A stretch of DNA of 13,226 nucleotides from positions 1 to 13,226 of the forward strand of contig CALDIA010000200.1 of assembly GCA_937901455.1 (NCBI GenBank), written 5' to 3'. The notes under the pieces are model-generated. The model worked only from the letters and a program-made list of their open reading frames with translations. It ran no database searches and was not told where the DNA came from. Position 1 is the stretch's first letter, and each line of letters opens with the position of its first letter. The position numbers and the translations under genes were made by a program. Source of the stretch: an uncultured Bacteroidales bacterium. Its GTDB lineage: Bacteria > Bacteroidota > Bacteroidia > Bacteroidales > WCHB1-69. Below are positions 1 through 5,678 of this stretch, piece by piece.

Positions 1-1507
1 AGCGGCCCTCATCGTCAAAGTCCACATCTATATCGGGCAACGATATACGGTCGGGGTTTAGGAAACGCTCAAAAAGAAGGTCGTACTTGAGCGGGTCTAT
101 GTCGGTGATGCCCAGACAGTAGGCGGCCACGGAACCTGCTGCGGATCCACGGCCTGGCCCTACGGAGATGCCCATTTTGCGGGCGGCACTGATAAAGTCT
201 TGCACAATCAGGAAGTATCCCGGGAATCCCATGTTTTGCATGACGCCCAATTCAAAGTCGATGCGTTCTTGCACATCTTGAGGCACGGGGTCGCCATAGC
301 GTCGGATGGCCCCCTCATAGGTGAGCTTGCGCAGGTAGTCAGCCTCCAGCTTTATGCGGTACACCTGTTCCAACCCCCCGAGTTTGGCAATGCGCCCCTC
401 GCCTCCTTCGCCCGACTCGAACTGGGCTTTCAGGTCTTCCTCTGAGAATCGCTGCTTGTAACTTTCTATGGTGCCGAACTCCTCGGGAATGTCAAATTTA
501 GGCATGATGGGTGCGTGCTGCAGGGCGTAAGTCTCCACCTTGTCCACAATCTCCTGTGTGTTGCTCAAAGCCTCAGGAATGTCGGAAAAGATGGCGGCCA
601 TTTCCTCCGGAGTCTTCAGCCACTCCTGTTTGGTGTAGTGCATGCGGTCAGTATCATCAATGCGGGCGTTCGTGTTGACGCATATAAGCCGGTCGTGCGC
701 CTCCGCATCCTCCTCGTTCACAAAGTGTACGTCATTGGTGGCAATCAGCTTGATGCCAGTCTCCGCCGATAGACGCACCAACTGCTCATTGACGATTTGC
801 TGGTGCTCATAGGTGGAGGTGTCGCCACCCGGTACGTTGGTCTTGTGCCGTTGCAATTCCAGATAGTAGTCGTCACCAAAGAGGCGCTTGTACCACAATA
901 CCGCCTCTCGGGCTTTCTCGTAGTTGCCGGAAAGCAGCAATTGAGGTATTTCTCCCGCCAAGCAGGCTGAGGATACGATGATGCCTTCATGGTATTGCGC
1001 CAACAGTTGTTTGTCGATGCGCGGCCGGTAGTATTTGCCGTCAATCCAGGCCAAAGATACCATTTTGCATAGGTTATGATAGCCCAACTCGTTTTTAGCC
1101 AATAGAATAAGGTGCTGTCCACTGCCATTCTCTTTGTGCTCACGTATCAGGCGACTGCCTTCGGGGTTGGAAGGTGTTACACGGGCCACATAAACCTCAC
1201 ATCCGAAAATAGGCTTGATGATTTTCTTTTGTTCCTCTTCAATCTTGGTGTGGCACTCTGCCTTGGCTTGCTCATCTTCCAATTTTTCCAACTCCTGTTC
1301 CAACTGCTTGATATTGTCCTTGACCTTCCCGTTGGTTTTCTTTACATAGTCGTAAAATTCCTTGATGCCGTACATGACGCCGTGGTCGGTGATGGCAATG
1401 GCCTGCATGCCCGTGGCCCGGCATTTCTCCACCAAGCCTGGAATGGTGGACATACCGTCAAGAATGGAGTATTGTGTGTGTACGTGGAGATGTGTGAACG
1501 TATTCAT
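1..1507 (-). CDS. dnaE: DNA polymerase III subunit alpha, N-terminal part (runs off left edge)
   Basis: This is the catalytic subunit of the replicative DNA polymerase. The first 502 residues are present and the reading frame is open to the window edge. The PHP domain opens the protein with HLHVHTQYS at residues 6-14 and ITDHG at 39-43. A charged, glutamate- and lysine-rich stretch at about residues 58-95 is likely a coiled coil, an insertion usual in Bacteroidetes DnaE. The palm begins near the left edge: GPGRGSAAGS, then PDIDVDF ending about six residues before the edge. In that motif the DVD aspartates match the catalytic pair of C-family polymerases. The ATG at 1505-1507 fits because the PHP motif starts within six codons of it, and a TAnnTTTG box lies about 45 nt upstream. 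The remaining palm, fingers and C-terminal domains are outside the window. The family assignment is firm. Confidence 0.97.
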   Translation of the reverse strand, partial: MNTFTHLHVHTQYSILDGMSTIPGLVEKCRATGMQAIAITDHGVMYGIKEFYDYVKKTNGKVKDNIKQLEQELEKLEDEQAKAECHTKIEEEQKKIIKPIFGCEVYVARVTPSNPEGSRLIREHKENGSGQHLILLAKNELGYHNLCKMVSLAWIDGKYYRPRIDKQLLAQYHEGIIVSSACLAGEIPQLLLSGNYEKAREAVLWYKRLFGDDYYLELQRHKTNVPGGDTSTYEHQQIVNEQLVRLSAETGIKLIATNDVHFVNEEDAEAHDRLICVNTNARIDDTDRMHYTKQEWLKTPEEMAAIFSDIPEALSNTQEIVDKVETYALQHAPIMPKFDIPEEFGTIESYKQRFSEEDLKAQFESGEGGEGRIAKLGGLEQVYRIKLEADYLRKLTYEGAIRRYGDPVPQDVQERIDFELGVMQNMGFPGYFLIVQDFISAARKMGISVGPGRGSAAGSVAAYCLGITDIDPLKYDLLFERFLNPDRISLPDIDVDFDDEGR

Positions 1508-1551
1508 AATAAGAAGGTTGTGATTACTTGGTGGTGGTTTGAAACAAACTA

Positions 1552-1559
1552 CAAAGTTA
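1552..1559 (-). promoter_or_regulatory. -7 promoter box of dnaE
   Basis: The minus strand reads TAACTTTG here, an exact match to the Bacteroidetes -7 consensus TAnnTTTG. It lies 44 nt before the dnaE ATG, which gives a 5' leader of roughly 35-40 nt. No clean TTTG -33 box is seen at the usual spacing. The box overlaps the stop codon of the transposase remnant, so the insertion remnant ends exactly where the dnaE promoter begins. Confidence 0.5.
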
Positions 1560-1760
1560 TAATTTTCTTATGAGAAATTGGGAAATGTTTGAAGAATTAT
1601 TTATCAACAATGAAGAAAAGGCCTTCAAGCACATATTCCACAATGTCGGCGGGGCGGAACTTGTCCCTGTCGTCTTCAGGTACTTGGTGGCTCCTTCCAC
1701 CTTTTCGGTCACGACTACCGTTATGGAACCCGACCGGTTAGGCTTCTTCTTGACAAACAT
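1557..1760 (-). pseudogene. Transposase remnant, IS1634/IS4-like N-terminus
   Basis: The first ~38 codons read MFVKKKPNRSGSITVVV, then a K-x-LKT-x-GTSS pattern. This is the familiar opening of Bacteroidetes IS1634-type DDE transposases (MF-basic-K-P-RSG-x-x-VVV followed by K-x-GTS). After about residue 38 the protein stops resembling a transposase: it becomes a serine-rich tail and ends at residue 67. An intact family member is about 400-600 residues, so the RNase H-fold core is entirely missing. The +2 frame over the last third gives a more protein-like stretch (DKFRPADIVEYVLEG) before a stop, which hints at a frameshift, but I cannot identify it. A TAATTTTG box lies only a few bases before the ATG at 1758-1760. 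I infer a dead insertion-sequence fragment left beside dnaE; the family call rests on memory of the N-terminal motif. Confidence 0.55.
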
Positions 1761-1764
1761 GGCG

Positions 1765-1772
1765 CAAAATTA
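1765..1772 (-). promoter_or_regulatory. -7-like box of the transposase remnant
   Basis: The minus strand reads TAATTTTG, matching TAnnTTTG, four bases before the remnant's ATG. A near copy, GCCATAATTTGG, lies about 30 nt further upstream. If active, transcription would start at or almost at the start codon, giving a nearly leaderless message. That arrangement is plausible for an insertion sequence but is not shown by the sequence. Confidence 0.3.
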
Positions 1773-1901
1773 TGCCTTTTTGGCCTTGCGACCCCCAAAT
1801 TATGGCTTGCAAAAATTACAACAATCAAATAACTAGTATGTTATATAATTTACTTTTGAAAGCTGTCAAAGTCGGAAGATGGCCCTTTTACAAAAGTTTT
1901 G

Positions 1902-1909
1902 TATTTTTG
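1902..1909 (+). promoter_or_regulatory. -7 promoter box ahead of the aldo/keto reductase remnant
   Basis: TATTTTTG matches TAnnTTTG and lies 21 nt before the ATG at 1931. No clear -33 TTTG is present at 19-21 nt upstream. The promoter of the dead gene appears to have outlived its coding sequence. Confidence 0.4.
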
Positions 1910-1930
1910 CGTCCGTATAAAAATAGCTCT

Positions 1931-2230
1931 ATGAAAAATCAGAATCACTAGCGAGCTTGTGACCTACGCCCTCGACCACGGGATGAACGCTATGGACATC
2001 TACGACGCCAACCCCAAGGTGCGCAGCAACATCGGCTACGGACTCGGCGACCGTTGCGAGGAGATGCGCATCAGGCCGGCAAGGTGACGGACGAGTTGGC
2101 GGCAGAGTACCGGCAACTGGCCCATCACGCGGGCGAGTGCATCGGATGCGGCGCATGCGAGGAACGTTACCCTTTCGACGTGCCAGTGCGTGAAAAAATG
2201 AAAGAAGCGGAAAAAATGTTCGGGTATTAG
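1931..2230 (+). pseudogene. Aldo/keto reductase with C-terminal 4Fe-4S motif, decayed remnant
   Basis: Two pieces of one protein family survive. The first, read from about 1935 in a frame shifted by one base from the ATG, gives ELVTYALDHGMNAMDIYDAN then PKVRSNIGYGLGDR. This is the N-terminal barrel segment of the iron-sulfur-bearing aldo/keto reductases, with the catalytic-site aspartate and tyrosine region DIYDAN. The second, read from about 2072 in another frame, gives a helix followed by CIGCGACEERYPFDVPV to the TAG at 2228-2230. That is the ferredoxin-like tail CxxCxxCxxxCP of the family, except that the fourth cysteine is tyrosine. About 200 residues of barrel between the two pieces are missing. 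Frameshift after the start codon, large internal deletion, second frameshift and a lost cluster ligand all point to a pseudogene. Its stop overlaps the hddC stop on the other strand. I see this directly; the loss of function is inferred. Confidence 0.78.
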
Positions 2231-2922
2231 AACTCTTTCTGCGCCCGCAAGTAATCTTCGGGAATGCCAATGTCGATGAAATAGCCGTCGGAAGCCATTG
2301 CGAAGAATTGTTCTTGCTTGTATAGTTTCTCCATCAAATCTTTTTCGAAAGAGAACTTCCCTTCCATAGGATACTTTTCAAACAGCTTTTGTTGAATCAA
2401 ATAGACTCCGCCGTTGATAAAGCCTCGGCCTGATGCGACACCTTTTTCTGAGAAAAGGACGATTGTGTAGTTGTTGCCTGTGGTGACGCTGCCGTAGCGC
2501 GACACGTCCGCCACCTCGCGGAGCACAATGGATAAAAGGCCGTTTTTCTCCTGATGAAAACGCTCAAAGGCGGTCAAGTCAACCTTGAACATCGTGTCGC
2601 CGTTGATGACCAACACATTGTCAGCCGCGCACTTGGACATGGCGAACGCGATGCCGCCGCCGGTGCCCAACGGCTCGGTCTCCACCGCGTAGTCTATCGC
2701 CATGCTTTTGTACCGGAAGCCAAAAAAATCCACAATCTTCTCGTGCAGGTAGCCGACCGACAGGACGACCTTTTCGTATTGGTAGTCTATAAGATAATCC
2801 AGGATATAGGTCAGGAACGGCCGCCCGTTGACGGGAGCCATCGGTTTGGGCAGGTCTCTGACCACGCCTTGCAGCCGGGTGCCGAATCCGCCGGCCAGTA
2901 TGATTGCCTCTTTTTTCATCAT
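2227..2922 (-). CDS. hddC: D-glycero-alpha-D-manno-heptose 1-phosphate guanylyltransferase (HddC-type sugar nucleotidyltransferase)
   Basis: A 231-residue soluble nucleotidyltransferase, predicted to join heptose 1-phosphate to GTP to give GDP-heptose and pyrophosphate. The signature loop LAGGFGTRL is at residues 9-17, followed by DLPKPMAPVNGRP (23-35), which binds the nucleotide. EPLGTGGGI is at 83-91, and INGDT at 106-110 carries the metal-binding aspartate. The end, GYFIDIGIPEDYLRAQ, is typical of HddC and of related mannose-1-phosphate guanylyltransferases. Length fits the short family form without a C-terminal left-handed helix. Two ATG codons are adjacent at 2917-2922; either could serve. 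It follows hddA in the same direction after 154 nt of hairpin-rich DNA. Substrate choice rests largely on the neighbouring heptose kinase; sequence alone would also allow a mannose or other hexose phosphate substrate. Confidence 0.82.
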   Translation of the reverse strand: MMKKEAIILAGGFGTRLQGVVRDLPKPMAPVNGRPFLTYILDYLIDYQYEKVVLSVGYLHEKIVDFFGFRYKSMAIDYAVETEPLGTGGGIAFAMSKCAADNVLVINGDTMFKVDLTAFERFHQEKNGLLSIVLREVADVSRYGSVTTGNNYTIVLFSEKGVASGRGFINGGVYLIQQKLFEKYPMEGKFSFEKDLMEKLYKQEQFFAMASDGYFIDIGIPEDYLRAQKEF

Positions 2923-2982
2923 TTTGTCATTTTTATCCCCTTACTGCGGCTGTCGCCTTGTATGGGTCTTTCTTTTCCGTGT

Positions 2983-3051
2983 CCCCACACTGTGCGACTT
3001 CGTCGCTTGTGTGGGGTTATGAGCGCTTCGCGCGTCTTGTCCCTCCGGGAC
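2983..3051. repeat. Stack of three mini-hairpins between hddA and hddC
   Basis: Three inverted repeats follow one another within 69 bp. At 2983-3016 an 8-bp outer stem (CCCCACAC with GTGTGGGG) encloses a small internal loop and a 5-bp stem GCGAC-TTC-GTCGC. At 3023-3033 is GCGC-TTC-GCGC. At 3039-3051 is GTCCC-TCC-GGGAC. All have 3-nt loops. Read on the transcribed minus strand, two of the loops are GAA closed by C-G, and one contains the heptamer GCGAAGC, known as an unusually stable DNA mini-hairpin. The stack lies in the leader of hddC. No T-tract follows, so a plain intrinsic terminator is unlikely. It could be a REP-like element, an mRNA processing or stability element, or an attenuator. 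Confidence 0.7.
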
Positions 3052-3076
3052 TGCTTAAGGATTTATGTTCTATTCA

Positions 3077-4099
3077 TTACATCGTCCATGTTTTCAGTCC
3101 TTCGGTGACAAATTCATAGCGTTTTGACTGGCCGCCGAATGTTGCCAGCCGGTCGATGACACGGTAGCGGGCGTTGGAGGGGCAGTAGAAGAACATGAAG
3201 CCTCCGCCGCCCGCGCCGGAAATCTTGCCGCCAGTGGCTCCGGCTGCCCGCGCCGCTTCGTAAACCTCATCGATGAAAGCGTTGGAAACGCTGTCGGCCA
3301 TCTGCTTCTTGTGCCGCCACCCTTCGTCCAAAATCTGCCCGATGGCGTCCAAGTCTCCTTTCAGCAGCACCTCCTTCATACGGAAGGCCTGCTCCTTCAG
3401 GGCTAACATTGCGTCGATGGACTTCTGCTTCTTGTTCTGCACGTTTTTCTGCTGCTCCTCGATAATCTTGGCGGAGACGTGGCTGGTGGCAGTATGGTAT
3501 AGCACCAGGTTGTGCGCCAGCTCGTCGAGGTAGCGTTGGCGGATGCGCAACGGGTTGACAATCACGTTGTCGCCGATGAACTCCATATAGTTGAAACCGC
3601 CGAAAGTAGCCGCGTACTGGTCCTGCTTGCCGCCGGCCATCCGCAGGTCCACCCTTTCGATTTCGTAAGCCAACTTCGCGATGTCGTATTCGCCGAGCGG
3701 CAGTTTCAGCCACTCCACGAACGCCCCAAGTATGGAGACCACCAGCGTGGAGGAAGTGCCGAGGCCGGAACCGGGAGGCGCGTCCACAAACGTGCTCATC
3801 TTGAACGACAACGGCTTGTGCGTGAACTGTTTGACGATACGGTTATAGACACCCTTGTGCAGGATGAAATAACCCTCCGGCGTAAGGCTGTCACTCGCGG
3901 CATGGGTTTCGCCCAACTCCTCCTTGGCCGGATTCTCGAACACAATTTCCCCGTTATCCAAGGGTTCGAGTGTTGTATAGGCGTACATGTTCACAGTGGC
4001 GTTGAGGATGGCGCCGCCATAGAGGTCGGAAAATGGAGAGACGTTGGTGCCGCCGCCGGCGAGGCCCAATCTCAAAGGTACTTTACTGCGAATAATCAT
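3077..4099 (-). CDS. hddA: D-glycero-alpha-D-manno-heptose 7-phosphate kinase (GHMP family)
   Basis: A 340-residue cytoplasmic sugar kinase of the GHMP fold, predicted to phosphorylate C1 of D-glycero-D-manno-heptose 7-phosphate to the 1,7-bisphosphate for GDP-heptose synthesis. The N-terminal sugar-binding motif PLRLGLAGGGTN is at residues 8-19. The ATP-binding GHMP motif PPGSGLGTSS is at 108-117, and the C-terminal glycine-rich motif GGKISGAGGGGFMFF is at about 290-304. Length and all three motifs match HddA; fucokinase-type and galactokinase relatives are less likely because HddC follows in the same direction. The ATG at 4097-4099 is chosen because the first motif begins at residue 8. It starts 31 nt after the end of the ATPase remnant with no obvious promoter of its own, so it may be read from upstream. 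G+C is high compared with genes right of 6700. Confidence 0.87.
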   Translation of the reverse strand: MIIRSKVPLRLGLAGGGTNVSPFSDLYGGAILNATVNMYAYTTLEPLDNGEIVFENPAKEELGETHAASDSLTPEGYFILHKGVYNRIVKQFTHKPLSFKMSTFVDAPPGSGLGTSSTLVVSILGAFVEWLKLPLGEYDIAKLAYEIERVDLRMAGGKQDQYAATFGGFNYMEFIGDNVIVNPLRIRQRYLDELAHNLVLYHTATSHVSAKIIEEQQKNVQNKKQKSIDAMLALKEQAFRMKEVLLKGDLDAIGQILDEGWRHKKQMADSVSNAFIDEVYEAARAAGATGGKISGAGGGGFMFFYCPSNARYRVIDRLATFGGQSKRYEFVTEGLKTWTM

Positions 4100-4130
4100 T
4101 ATCAGGTTGGTTTTAATTGCGAAAAAAAAA

Positions 4131-4404
4131 TCATATAGTCCAAATCTTATCGTCCCATAGGAGTTTCAGGAACTCCGTCGCGGGAAGCACTTCCACGCCA
4201 TTCAGCAGCCGGGGCACCGGATCCAAGGAGACGACGATGAGACGGGCGTCAGGATGCTCTTCGTGAAAGGCCTTCAACCCCGACAAATGCCGGGGCTGGA
4301 TGTCCGAACCGCTCCGAAAGCAACGTCGTCTTTCCCGTTTGGCGTCCGCCAAATAGGAAAACACTGTCGTCTTTGATATTAATATCTATAATTCGCTGTA
4401 TCAC
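4131..4404 (-). pseudogene. AAA ATPase with DUF4143, internally deleted remnant
   Basis: Reading from a GTG at 4402-4404, one frame gives an N-terminus IQRIIDINIKDDSVFLFGGR followed by QTGKTTLLSERF. This is the Walker A loop (GxxxxGKT) of the ATPases that carry a C-terminal DUF4143 domain. At about 4300-4320 the frame changes, and the second frame gives RHLSGLKAFHEEHPDARLIV, then VSLDPVPRLLNGVEVLPATE, ending WDDKIWTI. That is the extreme C-terminus of the same family, the nuclease-fold-like end with the surface strand VVSLD. The intact protein is usually about 380-450 residues; only about 25 plus 60 remain, joined by a deletion of roughly 300 codons. Sequences ahead of it (4436-4526) still look like an intact promoter and operator. 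The family assignment is firm from both ends; the biological role of the family is poorly known. Confidence 0.8.
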
Positions 4405-4435
4405 AATAAATAGCGATATGTTTTTGACTTTTTAA

Positions 4436-4496
4436 ACTCCCGATTTTTCAGTTTTTTCAGGAGTATAACTCCTAATATTTTTGAAAAATCAGGAGT
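4436..4496. promoter_or_regulatory. Operator-like or leader repeat: two 32-bp units bounded by ACTCC and AGGAGT
   Basis: Each unit begins ACTCC(C/T), has 17 bases of AT-rich spacer, then AGGAGT. The first is at 4436-4464 and the second at 4468-4496, so the period is exactly 32 bp, about three helical turns. The middle AGGAGT-ATA-ACTCCT (4459-4473) is a perfect inverted repeat. An outer pair, CGATTTTTCA at 4441-4450 and TGAAAAATC at 4482-4490, is also nearly inverted. The array lies just downstream of the promoter of the ATPase remnant, so it would be in the transcribed leader and could act as a DNA operator or as an RNA fold. Binding protein unknown. Confidence 0.6.
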
Positions 4497-4497
4497 G

Positions 4498-4526
4498 CAA
4501 AGATAATAAAAATTCGAATATGCAAA
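4498..4526 (-). promoter_or_regulatory. Promoter of the ATPase remnant
   Basis: The minus strand has TTTG at 4526-4523 and TATCTTTG at 4505-4498, matching the Bacteroidetes -33 and -7 boxes. The spacing is 17 nt, a little shorter than the usual 19-21. The predicted transcript start falls inside the 4436-4496 repeat. This promoter could also serve hddA and hddC downstream, since I find no other one between here and hddA. Confidence 0.5.
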
Positions 4527-4536
4527 GCATTTTCCC

Positions 4537-5667
4537 CTATTTGCGCATCACTTCCGCGATGGCTTCCGTGAACCTTGACCACGCGTACTTCTTCTTCTCC
4601 TCCACCACATTCCGCTCAAACTCATCCTGCTTGTTCTCCGAGAAGAAACGGCAGAGCGCGTCGGCAATTTGCAGGGAGTCAGGCTCAACGACATAGCCGA
4701 TTTTGCCGTCGGGAACAATCTCAGGAAGGCCGCCCACATTCGTCACTAACATCGGTTTCTCGAAATGAAATGCGATCTGGGTGACACCGCTCTGTGTGGC
4801 GGTCTTGTAGGGTTGCGCCACGATGTCGGCCGCGCTGAAATAGCGGTTCACCTCGCTGTCGGGGATGAAGTCTGTGCAGAGTACGATGCGGTCCTCTATC
4901 CGCAAGTCTTTGATTTTTTGGAGGTAAGGTTCAGGTTCCCCATAAAACTCGCCGGCCACGATGAGTTTCACGTTGAGCTGTTTCAGCCGTTCGTCGGCGA
5001 AGGCGTCCAGGAGCAGGTCCAACCCCTTGTAGGCGCGGATGAACCCGAAAAACAGCACATAGCGGGAATCCGGGCTGAGGCTCAGCCGTGACAGGGCGGT
5101 CTCGCGGGGCAGGCGTTCGCCGTAGTGGTCATAGATGGGATGAGGGGAAAACTGTTTGGGACAGCCGCGTTTGTCGAATTTTTCAATGTCTTTGACCACT
5201 GATTCAGAAAGAGCCATGAACCCGTCCATTGATTTTACGAAATAGGAAGGTAGAATTTTGTCCAAGACATTAGGTTCATGAGGTATCATATTGTGAACCA
5301 GTGCTATAATCTTTGTATGGTGATTACAACGCACTTTACGCGCTATCGAACCCATACAAGGAGCCATGAATGACATCCAGTAGGCGAAAATGAGTGCATC
5401 GGGTCGTTTTTCGGAAAGTTCACGGCCGACTTTTACCCAGTTGAACGGGTTGTAGGAGTGTACTTTGCGTACGATTTTCAGATCATCGGGGGCGGGTTCG
5501 GTTCTGTACTGTGTTTTACCAGGGAACAGAAAATCCGGGTACTGGTGGGTGAAGGTGTAGATTTCCACCTCGTGCCCCTGGCTTTGGAATTCGCGGGCGA
5601 GGCGCTCGTTGAAGGCCGCGAGGCCGCCACGGTAAGGGTATGCGGTTCCGAGAATGACAATTTTCAT
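4537..5667 (-). CDS. Glycosyltransferase, GT4-type (GT-B fold)
   Basis: A 376-residue cytosolic or membrane-attached glycosyltransferase. The N-terminal Rossmann domain begins KIVILGTAYPYRGGLAAFNE, the acceptor-side glycine-rich loop of GT4 enzymes. The C-terminal donor domain has VLFFGFIRAYKGLDLLLDAF at about 209-228, and ADIVAQPYKTATQSGVTQIA followed by the GG-x-PEIV motif (NVGGLPEIV), whose glutamate usually contacts the nucleotide sugar. No membrane segment or signal peptide is evident. It starts 11 nt after the patatin gene stop, so the two are very probably cotranscribed, and it is followed by the ATPase remnant and the heptose genes. The donor and acceptor cannot be read from sequence; a surface glycan built with GDP-heptose is one possibility suggested by context only. 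Confidence 0.85.
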   Translation of the reverse strand: MKIVILGTAYPYRGGLAAFNERLAREFQSQGHEVEIYTFTHQYPDFLFPGKTQYRTEPAPDDLKIVRKVHSYNPFNWVKVGRELSEKRPDALIFAYWMSFMAPCMGSIARKVRCNHHTKIIALVHNMIPHEPNVLDKILPSYFVKSMDGFMALSESVVKDIEKFDKRGCPKQFSPHPIYDHYGERLPRETALSRLSLSPDSRYVLFFGFIRAYKGLDLLLDAFADERLKQLNVKLIVAGEFYGEPEPYLQKIKDLRIEDRIVLCTDFIPDSEVNRYFSAADIVAQPYKTATQSGVTQIAFHFEKPMLVTNVGGLPEIVPDGKIGYVVEPDSLQIADALCRFFSENKQDEFERNVVEEKKKYAWSRFTEAIAEVMRK

Positions 5668-5678
5668 ATGTGTCTTGT

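Noticed and set aside
745..1143. A 132-codon minus-strand open frame inside dnaE
   Set aside because: The dnaE frame is continuous and conserved through this stretch; the other frame is a shadow.
1570..1836. An 88-codon open frame on the plus strand over the transposase remnant
   Set aside because: It is the opposite strand of the recognisable transposase leader, has no promoter at a suitable distance and its protein resembles nothing.
2983..3051. CRISPR array or intrinsic terminator
   Set aside because: The three hairpins differ in sequence and there are no regular spacers; no T-tract follows any stem in either direction.
2554..3108. A 184-codon plus-strand open frame spanning the start of hddC and the hairpin stack
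   Set aside because: It is the antisense shadow of hddC, whose motifs are unmistakable, and its tail only reads through the hairpins.
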